A stretch of 45,611 bases of DNA from a virus, in the IMG/VR virus record IMGVR_UViG_3300028920_000112, positions 1 through 45,611 of that record; one strand, 5' to 3'. Positions 1 through 8,421 of the stretch are shown one piece after another. The notes under the pieces are model-generated. The model did no database searches. It was not told where the DNA came from and was given only the letters and a program-made list of their open reading frames with translations. Each line of letters opens with the position of its first letter. Within the stretch, counting starts at the first letter, position 1. Made by a program: the position numbers and the translations under genes.

Positions 1-127
1 TTAGCTGTAGGATTACCTATCTCTGCTAATTGTTCTTTAGTTAACTCTCTATATTCAGATTCTTTTTCAAGTGTATTAAAAGGCTTTAAAGCATAAGCCC
101 ATTCGTGTTCATAAGGAACTGTCAAAA
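1..127. repeat. terminal direct repeat, left copy (circular junction)
   Basis: These bases are identical to 45485-45611. The copy lies inside a single open reading frame that runs through the junction without a break, so the window is a circular or circularly permuted molecule written with a 127-base overlap. An overlap of exactly 127 bases is the size expected when a de Bruijn assembler run at k=127 closes a circle (inference). It need not be a biological terminal repeat. Confidence 0.95.
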
Positions 128-2720
128 CAATGCTCTTAGAAACTCTACGAGCTTCTTTAAGAACTTGTATAGGGTCTTTAGTATGCTCAACAATTTCCGC
201 CAACAACGCAACATCAAAGTTATTATCTGCGAAGGGGAGTTTTGAGGCATCTGCTCTAACAAAATTAGGCAGGTCATAACTATCAATATCCACACTAACA
301 ATTTTATCTCTATTCCATCCATCTAATACAGCCCCATTATTACATCCTATGTCAACAATTCTTTTAGTAGGATTCAATGTTTTTCTAATCCAATCAATCC
401 GGTGTATTATCTCAGTTGGAATTTCTGCTCTTAGTACATTAAGACTCCAGTCTTCAGCTATTGTTTTCCAAGAGTTATCATTTATATATTGGAATCTAAG
501 TACAGGAGATACTCTCTTTTCTTTTAATGCTTTTATCCAATTCTCTTTGAATGTCTTTAAATCTTTTGCTGTAGTACCCTTTGTGTTTCTTTCATTCATT
601 ACCGCAAATTCATTAGTTACAGGGAAACAACCTGCTGCTATTGCCTTGGTAAGTGCTATACAGTTTATTTCACCTGCATATGTGCAAAAATAGGAGAACA
701 CTCCTGATTTAGCATACTGTTCTACCAGTTCCCTATGACCTATTCTTCCGTGTTCAAAGACATTGGGTTGTTTAAGAAGTTGTTGCATCCTTGCTTTCCA
801 ACCATCATCTTTAGCCCAACCTCTTTTAACATAAGCATCATATACTTCCCAACCATAATAAATGTGCAGTTCTGCCTCTGGCACTTCCTTATTAACCTCA
901 CCCCATACAGTTAGCATCTCCTCCAGCCCTCTATTATAAGAACTTGCATATATACATCTCAATGGTTCCCTCTTAACAGACTCTAAATATTTAAAGTCTT
1001 CCGGGATAATACCATTACTTGATATATATATCTTTTCCTTAGGGACGCAAGGTGGTAATAAGGAAGCGTGGTATTTAGAAAGAACTACTATTTTGTCAAA
1101 GAACTTTACTGATTCATCATCTAAATTTAATGTAATAGGTAGGTCGTGTACCCATACTACCTTGTGCTTTGCTTGTATAGAATAATTAAAAATATTACTA
1201 CGCCAACTAACAAGTACGTTAAAATGGTCTCTCGGATTAAACTTAATCCAATTAACATACTCCACTCCTTCATAGTTGCCTTCATCGTCTCCACAATCAT
1301 TGTATACAGTTACCTTCCAACCTATCTTTGTTAATTCCTTAGAAAGATAAATTACTGCTTCTTCAGAACCGCCAACACCTTTTAATGTTGATTTAGGTGA
1401 CCAATGTTCTGGTGCTCCTCCACAGAATATAGCTAATTCTTTATCCTTCCAGACACGTGGCTCTTGATACATATGTATTATCTTAGCTAACAATGCGTGT
1501 TCGTGAAGTGTTTTAGGTATTGATTTGACTAAGTCTTTTACCCTATCAGGAGCCTTATCTTTAAGGAACTCTAATAACCAAGTAAACTTATCTACATACC
1601 TTTGTCTTTCTACTGCTTCACGGTAAACCTTTTCATTATCCTTAACAAAATCTAATGTAGGTACATATTTTTTAGCAGTTAAGAATATCTGCCAAGCCCT
1701 TTCATAATCACCTAACTGTGCATAACACTCTGCAAGTGATAACATAGGTCTCCAAGTGTATAGTGCAGGGGCAGTAGGTATATTCGTTTTAGGAACAGGC
1801 TTAGAGAATCCCATCTCAGCCCATTCTTTAGCTTTCTGCCACTTTTCTTCCATAAAATATATATCGTGGATAAGAAAATAAGCATCCGGATAATCTGGCT
1901 TCTCGTGTAGTGCTTCAAATGCAGCTGCTACAGACCTGTCTTTATCACCCATTCTATTAAATATATCAGAGAGCAAACACCAAGAGGAATATCTATCTTC
2001 ATCCCAACCTGATGTATTTATATGTTTTTCTAAAAAGTAAACTGCTTTAGCATATTTACCAAGACCAGCATAAGTTCTGCCAAGGTAAGCTATAGTTCTT
2101 GGGTCAGTATGACTACCATCCCTTTCAAATTCTTCTAATAAATAAGCTAAGTTTCTTTCTGTTGATTTCTTACCGTGTTCTTTATCTATATTATGTACTA
2201 TCCTTATATCATCGCAAACTTCCATTACAAAGCCTTGAAGTTTTTTAGGTATAATACATTCGTGTATCGGTTTATTCCAAACTAAATTTATATCATTACG
2301 TATTATTGTTTCTCTATAATGAGCATTGTCTATATTGCCCCACTCATCTTTGGAGTATTCATAGTAACAGGTTAATATAGCTATACCATTCTTATCAGCG
2401 TACTCTAAAACATCTTTAATCTTGTCAGGATTTGATATTATATCGTCGGTATCTAATCTAAAGTAATAATCTGTTTTACACTGTTCTGCTAAAAAATTTC
2501 TTTTATCCCCGAAACTTATCCTGCCTGATTCCATTCTTTCACCATAGCAGAAGAATCTTATTTTGCTTTCACTTTTATATTTTCTTACAAGACCGTGAAA
2601 TGTTACATCATCATCAATAGCAAAATCTAATTTATCAAAGTAGGCTTTATACTTTTCTATTATCTGTTCTATTTTTTCTTTTTCATCATTTGCTATACAG
2701 TGTAAAGTTATTGTAGCCAT
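1..2720 (-). CDS. multidomain glycosyltransferase-TPR-glycosyltransferase-methyltransferase (N-terminal 906 residues; continues at the window end)
   Basis: Read across the circular junction, this gene runs 2720 to 1 and on to 45322 and encodes about 960 residues. The ATG at 2720 follows an AAGGGGAGG ribosome site. Visible domains are: a GT2-like nucleotide-sugar glycosyltransferase (about residues 1-150, with RLDTDD at 88-93 as the DxD metal site); a TPR-like helical linker (about 160-330); a GT4-type glycosyltransferase (about 425-735, GVGGSEEA near 445, and an AL-K-IAAG segment near 680-690); and a class I SAM methyltransferase (from about 785, VDIGCNNG near 790, EIVEH near 840). Such fusions are known in polysaccharide and methylated-glycan loci. 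It is the first gene of the glycan cassette, directly after the capsid gene group. Acceptor and sugar are unknown. Activity of the first domain is the least certain point. Confidence 0.85.
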   Translation of the reverse strand, partial: MATITLHCIANDEKEKIEQIIEKYKAYFDKLDFAIDDDVTFHGLVRKYKSESKIRFFCYGERMESGRISFGDKRNFLAEQCKTDYYFRLDTDDIISNPDKIKDVLEYADKNGIAILTCYYEYSKDEWGNIDNAHYRETIIRNDINLVWNKPIHECIIPKKLQGFVMEVCDDIRIVHNIDKEHGKKSTERNLAYLLEEFERDGSHTDPRTIAYLGRTYAGLGKYAKAVYFLEKHINTSGWDEDRYSSWCLLSDIFNRMGDKDRSVAAAFEALHEKPDYPDAYFLIHDIYFMEEKWQKAKEWAEMGFSKPVPKTNIPTAPALYTWRPMLSLAECYAQLGDYERAWQIFLTAKKYVPTLDFVKDNEKVYREAVERQRYVDKFTWLLEFLKDKAPDRVKDLVKSIPKTLHEHALLAKIIHMYQEPRVWKDKELAIFCGGAPEHWSPKSTLKGVGGSEEAVIYLSKELTKIGWKVTVYNDCGDDEGNYEGVEYVNWIKFNPRDHFNVLVSWRSNIFNYSIQAKHKVVWVHDLPITLNLDDESVKFFDKIVVLSKYHASLLPPCVPKEKIYISSNGIIPEDFKYLESVKREPLRCIYASSYNRGLEEMLTVWGEVNKEVPEAELHIYYGWEVYDAYVKRGWAKDDGWKARMQQLLKQPNVFEHGRIGHRELVEQYAKSGVFSYFCTYAGEINCIALTKAIAAGCFPVTNEFAVMNERNTKGTTAKDLKTFKENWIKALKEKRVSPVLRFQYINDNSWKTIAEDWSLNVLRAEIPTEIIHRIDWIRKTLNPTKRIVDIGCNNGAVLDGWNRDKIVSVDIDSYDLPNFVRADASKLPFADNNFDVALLAEIVEHTKDPIQVLKEARRVSKSIVLTVPYEHEWAYALKPFNTLEKESEYRELTKEQLAEIGNPTA

Positions 2721-2730
2721 TATCCTCCCC

Positions 2731-3120
2731 TTATACTTTTTCCGGTACGCTGAATACAGGAAACTTCCTCATAAATTGATTTCTTTCTTTATCGTTTTCA
2801 AAGAGCTTTCTACCTTGATTAGCAAAGTATTGTTCTAATAAAGCGAACAAACGTTTTGGTAATTTTATAGTAGTACGAAATGTCATTTCTTTGTTAGAAG
2901 CATATTCATTAAGTTGGACTTTTCTTAAGTCCTTAATCGCTTCCATAATATCTTTACAATGTTTTGCATTAGTTCCCAGTGCTGGGTCTTTACAACACGG
3001 GAATGTAGCTGGATGATAATTCTCATCACAATTACCACAATACATTGTTCGGTCTCTTAACCAGTCATTAATGATGTCTTTCACCATTAACCATTTATCT
3101 GCTGTATTTAAGTTTGCCAT
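2731..3120 (-). CDS. hypothetical protein, cysteine-rich N-terminal half
   Basis: A 129-residue protein between the capsid gene and the glycan cassette. Residues about 27-55 hold five cysteines plus histidines (CGNC, then PCCKDP and HCKD), which could bind zinc. The C-terminal half (TTIKLPKRLFALLEQYF) is basic and helical. No clear ribosome site precedes the ATG; instead a G/C hairpin lies 10-35 bases upstream, so translation may be weak or coupled to the capsid gene. I do not recognise the family. Position suggests a minor head protein or a protein serving the adjacent cassette; both are guesses. Confidence 0.6.
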   Translation of the reverse strand: MANLNTADKWLMVKDIINDWLRDRTMYCGNCDENYHPATFPCCKDPALGTNAKHCKDIMEAIKDLRKVQLNEYASNKEMTFRTTIKLPKRLFALLEQYFANQGRKLFENDKERNQFMRKFPVFSVPEKV

Positions 3121-3128
3121 AATTTAGT

Positions 3129-3154
3129 GGGGGATTAATTATGGGTAACCCCCC
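3129..3154. other. G/C-rich hairpin after the capsid gene
   Basis: GGGGG-A-TTA pairs with TAA-CCCCC around an 8-base loop, with one bulged base. It lies 20 bases past the major capsid stop codon. There is no U-tract on the minus-strand side, so it is not a standard intrinsic terminator. It may stabilise the capsid mRNA 3' end or reduce read-through into the downstream genes. Confidence 0.35.
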
Positions 3155-3173
3155 AAACCCCGTGAGTTACAGC

Positions 3174-4073
3174 TTATAAATGAGCTGCACCCCAAGCACC
3201 GGCATTGTAGTGTAAATTCTCAAGTGTTAATTCAGTTACGATATTACCACCAGAGAAATCTCCACCCGTACCGTCTTCTTCTTTAATCATTGGCTTACGT
3301 AGATACGCTACTTTGAACATATCTTCGTTAATAGCTAACAAGTCGTGATTTGTATCTGTACCAGAAATAGTTACATATCTGTGTGCAAATAGTTTAACAT
3401 TACTTGCAGCATCTGCCTGATAAACATCAATAGCGTTAATCAACCTTCTGTCATCCTGTGCAAAATTCTTAGTAGCACCGGCTGTGAAAGCAGATATTTT
3501 ACGCTTCATATACATATCAGCATATATAGCGTTAACTTCTGTTGATGTATTATCCCACACTAATTGGAAATAATCATTAAGTATAGCTTCAGTTAATGAT
3601 ACACCTGATTGTGCGGTAATTAAAGAAAGAGATGCCTTTACACCACGAAGTTGACGTGCTGTGGTTGTCTGACCAGACGCTAAAGAACCTCTCATTAAAG
3701 AGTATTCCATATCGTTTTTGATTAACTTAAGAGCTTTTACTCTCTCATAGTTATATCTGTCATCAAAACCAGCCATATCAACTGCTCTTTCCGTATCAGA
3801 TACTTTATACCCTTGTTTGAAGATCTGGGTATAGTTGTACAATCTTGACGGATTGGTTACAGAATGATATGTGATTGCTGCACCTTCTGTCTGTGCGTTT
3901 AACTTCACAGCATTAAGTGTATCAATCAACCATTCGTGACGTATAGATTTGGCAGTACTTGTACCTAACCCTGATACTAATTGGGTTTCGGTTGGTGAAA
4001 GGTTAGTTAAGACGTTTAATAGGTCTTCACGTAACGCCCCACCGACATCGGTATAAGTTAATGCGTTTGCCAT
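3174..4073 (-). CDS. major capsid protein, SU10 family (HK97 fold)
   Basis: A 299-residue head protein. The pattern YNYTQIFKQGYKVSDTERAV (near residues 78-97), followed by a long charged helix with RVKALKLIKNDMEYSLMRG and a later TVSGTD-like strand region (VTISGTDTNHDLL), is typical of the SU10-type major capsid proteins (DUF5309), which form HK97-fold shells. The length fits this family. The ATG has an AAAGGAAG ribosome site. It follows the putative scaffold gene by 3 bases, the usual scaffold-capsid order. No protease gene is visible nearby, and no cleaved delta domain is obvious. Confidence 0.9.
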   Translation of the reverse strand: MANALTYTDVGGALREDLLNVLTNLSPTETQLVSGLGTSTAKSIRHEWLIDTLNAVKLNAQTEGAAITYHSVTNPSRLYNYTQIFKQGYKVSDTERAVDMAGFDDRYNYERVKALKLIKNDMEYSLMRGSLASGQTTTARQLRGVKASLSLITAQSGVSLTEAILNDYFQLVWDNTSTEVNAIYADMYMKRKISAFTAGATKNFAQDDRRLINAIDVYQADAASNVKLFAHRYVTISGTDTNHDLLAINEDMFKVAYLRKPMIKEEDGTGGDFSGGNIVTELTLENLHYNAGAWGAAHL

Positions 4074-4076
4074 CTT

Positions 4077-4985
4077 TTATACTTCCTTTGGTTTATGTGC
4101 CTCAAAAATAGCATTTAATGCTTTCTCGGCATCTTTTAGTGAACCTGTTTGTTTAAGTTTTTCAATCGCAGCACGATGTTTAGGAACACCTTGTACTCCT
4201 TGGCGACCTCCGCCTTCAACCAAAGTCTGTTTCTGAAGTTCTTTAACTTCTTGTTTCAACTTTTGCTCCTTTTGCATTGTAGCAGGTTTTTGCATACGTG
4301 CATAACGTGCATACGCTATGTCCGATGCAGCTGCTAATCCCTCAGGGTCATTAAGGAATCTGGGATCTTTCATAATCCTACCTATTTCTTGTACCATAGG
4401 ATGGGAATTATTCCAGTTACCTATCTGACCATTAGGAGTTTTTTGAAACGCTTCAGGATAAGTATTCATAACATACTGGAGTGCTTGTTGTCTTTTTACA
4501 GTTGCCTGACGTTGTTTCTCAGTAGCCTGTAACCTGTTATCCATCTCCGCTGTTAATTTCCTTAACCTAAGTTGTTCTTTTTGCTCCTCAACCCAAGGTC
4601 TATGCTCTGGGTTTTGAATAGCGAAAGCCTCCAATTCAGCAATAGTATATTCCTTCTGCTGTGATTGGTTTCCGTATTGTTGAAAAGCCTCTTTGAGTTT
4701 CTCATCCAACATAGTTGGGAGTCTCTCAGCTAAATCTTCAGCTTTTCTTTTCCACTCCGCAGCCCTATTTTTATAGGGTACACCAAACTCATCAAGTAAT
4801 TCATCCGTCTTACCCTCGGATAGGGGTTGAGTCTGTGTCTCCTCTTCGGGAGTTGCCTCTGTGGTTACTTCTTGTGAGGATTGCTCCTCTACCTGTTCGG
4901 TTGCATCAGGCTGTTCTTTTACAACCTCTTGGTTTTCTACAGGGGCTGATTCTGTAGTATTTACAGCCTCTTTTACTTCGTCCAT
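4077..4985 (-). CDS. putative scaffolding protein
   Basis: About 302 residues, rich in Glu and Gln, with an acidic disordered N-terminus (residues 1-60) and long predicted coiled-coil stretches (about 75-175 and 225-300). This composition, and its place immediately upstream of the capsid gene, is typical of tailed-phage scaffolds. I place the start at ATG 4985 because GAGGTG lies 5 bases upstream; a GTG at 4991 in the same frame is the alternative and would add two residues. No sequence motif proves the role, so it is inferred from composition and order. Confidence 0.75.
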   Translation of the reverse strand: MDEVKEAVNTTESAPVENQEVVKEQPDATEQVEEQSSQEVTTEATPEEETQTQPLSEGKTDELLDEFGVPYKNRAAEWKRKAEDLAERLPTMLDEKLKEAFQQYGNQSQQKEYTIAELEAFAIQNPEHRPWVEEQKEQLRLRKLTAEMDNRLQATEKQRQATVKRQQALQYVMNTYPEAFQKTPNGQIGNWNNSHPMVQEIGRIMKDPRFLNDPEGLAAASDIAYARYARMQKPATMQKEQKLKQEVKELQKQTLVEGGGRQGVQGVPKHRAAIEKLKQTGSLKDAEKALNAIFEAHKPKEV

Positions 4986-5036
4986 AGTCACCTCTGGAGA
5001 TAACGTTCTCCTTTACGTTTTAGAGGATTCTAAAAT

Positions 5037-5444
5037 CTATTCTTCTATATCACCTAATTCTGAAAAAAATGTATGTGCACCTATCTTGCCTGTCTTCTTA
5101 TATTCTTTTGCCCAAGATGGGTCTGCTATATCTAAATTAACATAGTGGTCTGCACCACCCGTTGGATCATCTACAGCACCTTGCAAATAGGCATTAGATA
5201 TTTGTAACATATTCTTATATATACTTTCTTCTTCCGGAGTAAAGTTCTTCGTCGCTGCTTTTTCCCACTCAGGAGAATTAACACCACTAAATTGATGTGG
5301 CGCAAAAACAACTTCTTCTAATGTGCCGCCAAATCTCTGTGGTCTTTTAAGACGATTACCTATTACACTAAGTATTGCCGCTGCTTCTTCATAATCTTTT
5401 GTTTCTGAAAATAATAAATTTGCTAATAATTCAGCTCTGCTCAT
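5037..5444 (-). CDS. cell-wall hydrolase, SleB/Hydrolase_2-like
   Basis: 135 residues from the ATG at 5444, which has an AAGGGG ribosome site; a longer reading upstream would read through the neighbouring small gene in another frame and is rejected. The pattern AELLANLLFSETKDYEEA, then VIGNRLKRP, then APHQFSGV matches the SleB/CwlJ cell-wall hydrolase fold, where the early Glu is the catalytic residue and N-R-V/QFS are conserved. It probably cleaves peptidoglycan, as a lysin or a virion-borne hydrolase. Its place beside scaffold and capsid genes rather than the holin-like group favours a virion-associated role, but either is possible. Confidence 0.75.
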   Translation of the reverse strand: MSRAELLANLLFSETKDYEEAAAILSVIGNRLKRPQRFGGTLEEVVFAPHQFSGVNSPEWEKAATKNFTPEEESIYKNMLQISNAYLQGAVDDPTGGADHYVNLDIADPSWAKEYKKTGKIGAHTFFSELGDIEE

Positions 5445-5445
5445 A

Positions 5446-5586
5446 TCATTCCCCTTTAGGTTTCCAACCGGACTTGCGCATAGTGCCATACACATAAGCA
5501 CGACCACGCTTAGTAAGTTCACCCTTTTTCCACCACCCCTTTTTCTTTGCTGCTTTTATTAGTGCTTGTTCCATCTTTTTTGGCAT
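5446..5586 (-). CDS. small basic protein with YGTMRKxGWKP tail
   Basis: A 46-residue gene. The ATG at 5586 follows AAAAAGGTGA, a good ribosome site, and the TGA is one base from the start of the hydrolase gene. The protein is Lys/Arg/Gly/Trp-rich and ends in RAYVYGTMRKSGWKPKGE, a pattern I associate with small phage head-region proteins of unknown function. It overlaps the end of the next upstream small gene by 68 bases in another frame. Reality is supported by the ribosome site, tight spacing and the conserved-looking C-terminus. Confidence 0.6.
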   Translation of the reverse strand: MPKKMEQALIKAAKKKGWWKKGELTKRGRAYVYGTMRKSGWKPKGE

Positions 5587-5746
5587 TGTTCACCTTTTTA
5601 AATATTCCTATGTTTCCTTTAATTCTTTCTTTCTCGGGTCTTGTTTTTAAACCTAAGTCTTTTCTAATCGAAGTTTTGTTTTTAATACCTTTGCTAATCC
5701 ATTTCTGTTTCTTAGCTTGTTCAACCATTCCTTCAACGTTAATCAT
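5519..5746 (-). CDS. hypothetical basic protein
   Basis: 75 residues, about a third Lys/Arg, no cysteines, no membrane segment. The ATG at 5746 overlaps the stop of the 26-residue frame upstream (ATGA) and has GAGG ten bases before it. The C-terminal third shares DNA with the 46-residue gene in a second frame, so one of the two readings may be non-functional at that end. Function unknown. Confidence 0.45.
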   Translation of the reverse strand: MINVEGMVEQAKKQKWISKGIKNKTSIRKDLGLKTRPEKERIKGNIGIFKKVNNAKKDGTSTNKSSKEKGVVEKG

Positions 5747-5823
5747 TTCTTCTTAACCTCTTTTTTCATTTGACCGAACGTCTGTTTGTTTTTTTTATGG
5801 TCTTTTTTCTTTCTCTTTCCCAT
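5743..5823 (-). CDS. possible 26-residue Lys-rich peptide
   Basis: Begins MGKRKKKDHKKNKQTFGQ and is preceded by AGGGAAAG. Its stop overlaps the next start by ATGA, which suggests translational coupling. It lies inside the end of the 51-residue cysteine frame at 5766-5921. Low complexity makes coding hard to judge; it could be a chance frame. Confidence 0.25.
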   Translation of the reverse strand: MGKRKKKDHKKNKQTFGQMKKEVKKK

Positions 5824-5921
5824 ATTCTTTCCCTGTACTCAGGACATTCATAAATGTCTCTTTCTAAAAAACAACTCTCTACACAAGTGTCACATAGACT
5901 CTGTCGTGGTTTCAACGTCAT
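5766..5921 (-). CDS. small cysteine-rich protein (possible zinc-binding)
   Basis: 51 residues. Cysteines lie as LCDTCVESC near residues 9-17, with another at about 26 (YECPEY), followed by a highly basic tail. The ATG at 5921 overlaps the end of the 123-residue gene, with AAGGAG about 13 bases upstream, longer than ideal. The Cys pattern argues for a real zinc-binding peptide; function unknown. Confidence 0.5.
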   Translation of the reverse strand: MTLKPRQSLCDTCVESCFLERDIYECPEYRERIWERERKKTIKKTNRRSVK

Positions 5922-6261
5922 AGTCTTTTACCATCTCCTTATCAGTGTTCTGTAATTTATTTAATTCCTGCTGGGCATTTTCTAAGTCCATCTCATATTG
6001 ACCTTCAATGTTTTTTAGGTGCATAATGGCGAACTTAGTTACCCTAAACTCCTGAAGTATCTTATCATCCATTGTTGTATGCCATTTGTTATCAACTTGT
6101 TTTTCTGACCTTTCAAGGTCTTGAATGATTATTTTCCAAGCAGGACATTCCTTAAGATGACTTAATACTTCTTTACACTCTGTTACTCTTTTGGCTAACT
6201 CATCCTGTAAATCTGGTGCATAGTTTTTTACAAACGGTGCTTTTTTACGTGGTCTCGCCAT
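5890..6261 (-). CDS. hypothetical helical protein of the head module
   Basis: 123 residues with a basic N-terminus (MARPRKKAPF) and a mostly alpha-helical, charged body. The start has an excellent AAGGAGGGGG site and sits 9 bases after the portal stop. Small helical proteins at this place are common in podovirus head modules, but I do not recognise the family and assign no function. Confidence 0.65.
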   Translation of the reverse strand: MARPRKKAPFVKNYAPDLQDELAKRVTECKEVLSHLKECPAWKIIIQDLERSEKQVDNKWHTTMDDKILQEFRVTKFAIMHLKNIEGQYEMDLENAQQELNKLQNTDKEMVKDYDVETTTESM

Positions 6262-6270
6262 TCCCCCTCC

Positions 6271-8412
6271 TTATTGTGCTCCACCTTCCTTTGTTCCACC
6301 AATAGTATTTAAAGTCCTAACTGTCTTCTCTATTGCTTCGGCTTCCAGCTTTTCCTGTTCTGCTCCTTTTTCCTGTATTTTAGCCTTTGATTTTAAAGCC
6401 CTACCTTGTACATCAGGTTGTATACCTTGTTTAGCTAATACCTGTGCTTGTTCAGCATCAGTCATATTATCCATATCCAACTTTACATTAGGTTGTGGTT
6501 TCGGCGGTTGTGGTTGAGAAACTAATTCTTCCCAGTTAGGTATATCAAGTTCCTGATAGAATCTCTTTAATCCATTAGCTATGTTAACAGGAGTTATTAC
6601 TCCAGTTTGTATTGCCATCTGGTTTTGTTGAGCCATAAGTATCATTTGTGCTTTTTGTATTCTTACCTGTGGATTAGTATTTTGATCATTACCACGGACT
6701 GTGATTTTATATTTACCTTGTATTTCTTCTTTAGAAAGTTTTATAGGTTCCCAACCTTCTTTACCAAAATACATAAACTCATATTCATCATCACCGTATT
6801 GGCACCATAAATCCCAAATCCAATTAAACAACTGCTCGTGTGCAGTCCTACACATATCTGCATCTAAGGAAAATACCTGTTGTGCTGAATTAGCTTGTAG
6901 ATTAACCTCACCTAAAGTTCTCGGCTGACGTTTGTTAATCATTGATTGTAATGTATAATCAACCTGACCTAATAATTCTTCAACCTTTGATTCTAATAAC
7001 ATCTGTTCTTTCTCATAAGAGAATTCAACATTAGGATTATTATTGTTTATAGGTGCTATTAAATCATTAAGAGGTTGTAAGCCTTGTGCAGGTAATCCCT
7101 GTCCGAAAATAAACTGAACTGTATTTTTGTTAATCATACCAGCTCTATATACATACATAGGACTATTACGCATAGTCTGCTGGTCTAACTTCTGGTTATG
7201 TTGCATATCTATCTCTTTGACAATATCTTCTATCATCTCAGGGATTCCACGATGTGCAAACCATCTATCATCCTTTAACTCATAGAATAATTTTACAAAA
7301 GGATATTCACCAGAATAAAATGGTAATGATATTTTCCTGAGTGTCTTGTCAAAATCAGGAGCAAGTGTAATAACACATTTCTGCTGTACACCGTTGCCTT
7401 TTAAATCATACCATCCATAAAACTCCCATATTTTAATCTTTCCTGTTTTTTCTAATACAGAAATACCTTCATAAATATCTTTTTCACTATCTATGTCTTT
7501 ATCCCTTGAAGTTCCACCGACGGTAACTGGCTTCTTTGTTCTCGCTTCTTCTTCAATATCAGTAATATCACCAACTGACCAATTCTTATACTTGGCATTC
7601 ATCTTCACAGTTTCTATGGGAAGCATAAACTCGTGAATTATCCAAGAACAAGTTTGCGGGTCATAACCTGCATCTGTAGGAACATAAGTTCTTTCAGGTT
7701 CTGCCAAAGCAATATCAGGTGCGTTGTATAAGACATCTTCAAATTCTACAACTATTTTCTTTTTACCTGACAATAGTGCAGAAAGTACCTTCTCCACTGA
7801 TTCCTGATTCTTTTTAGAAACCAATGGATGCATATCTACATTTAATCTTTCTACAATAGCTTGTTTATGTTCATCAGGTGTTCTTCTTTCATCAAAGAAC
7901 CACATTGCTTCTTCTAAGGATAAATCTTCCACATCTAAAGTTTCTGTACGGGTGATTATATCAGTATTCCAAAATGGTTTTAATAAGTAGAAACCTTTTT
8001 CCAATGCTTGGTCTATGGCTATTACAGATTTCGGTTTAGCTTTTACTACGTCCATAATCATATGGTCTAAGAACTTTTCTACCTTCATAGCCGTTGTCCA
8101 ATTACCTTTTGGCGAAGGGATTACTTGAACTACCGGTCTAATACCATATATAACATTAGTTAACCCTGATTTTAATTTACGAATCTTTGTTTCTAATGTA
8201 GGCATACGTATATTAGCACATCCAACAAATGGGAAGTTCTTTTGCTTCTTTATACGCATACGCATCTTATACCACTTGAGGTTATTCTGTTCCCAAGTAG
8301 TAGTAAAACCAATAGCATCGTCAACCATTGTTTTTACTCTCTTACACAATGTTTCTTCTGCGGTAGCTGGTTTTTTATATGAATCTTTTAATTTTGCTTT
8401 TTTCTTAGGCAT
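6271..8412 (-). CDS. portal protein
   Basis: 713 residues, the size of podovirus-type portals, which form the dodecameric vertex through which DNA enters and leaves. It directly follows the large terminase gene, and scaffold and capsid follow, the standard order. The N-terminal region (MRMRIKKQKNFPFVGCANIRMP, read in part) and the later segment with a membrane/stem-type helix and LGEVNLQANSAQQVFS resemble known phage portals. The C-terminus (about 620-713) is Gln/Lys-rich and probably forms the barrel or a disordered tail. No catalytic motif is expected. Confidence 0.85.
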   Translation of the reverse strand: MPKKKAKLKDSYKKPATAEETLCKRVKTMVDDAIGFTTTWEQNNLKWYKMRMRIKKQKNFPFVGCANIRMPTLETKIRKLKSGLTNVIYGIRPVVQVIPSPKGNWTTAMKVEKFLDHMIMDVVKAKPKSVIAIDQALEKGFYLLKPFWNTDIITRTETLDVEDLSLEEAMWFFDERRTPDEHKQAIVERLNVDMHPLVSKKNQESVEKVLSALLSGKKKIVVEFEDVLYNAPDIALAEPERTYVPTDAGYDPQTCSWIIHEFMLPIETVKMNAKYKNWSVGDITDIEEEARTKKPVTVGGTSRDKDIDSEKDIYEGISVLEKTGKIKIWEFYGWYDLKGNGVQQKCVITLAPDFDKTLRKISLPFYSGEYPFVKLFYELKDDRWFAHRGIPEMIEDIVKEIDMQHNQKLDQQTMRNSPMYVYRAGMINKNTVQFIFGQGLPAQGLQPLNDLIAPINNNNPNVEFSYEKEQMLLESKVEELLGQVDYTLQSMINKRQPRTLGEVNLQANSAQQVFSLDADMCRTAHEQLFNWIWDLWCQYGDDEYEFMYFGKEGWEPIKLSKEEIQGKYKITVRGNDQNTNPQVRIQKAQMILMAQQNQMAIQTGVITPVNIANGLKRFYQELDIPNWEELVSQPQPPKPQPNVKLDMDNMTDAEQAQVLAKQGIQPDVQGRALKSKAKIQEKGAEQEKLEAEAIEKTVRTLNTIGGTKEGGAQ

Positions 8413-8421
8413 TTCTACTCC

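Noticed and set aside
349-693. Plus-strand open frame of 114 codons with hydrophobic content
   Set aside because: It lies opposite the methyltransferase/glycosyltransferase part of the fusion protein, which is open and motif-rich throughout; no ribosome site and no promoter support it.
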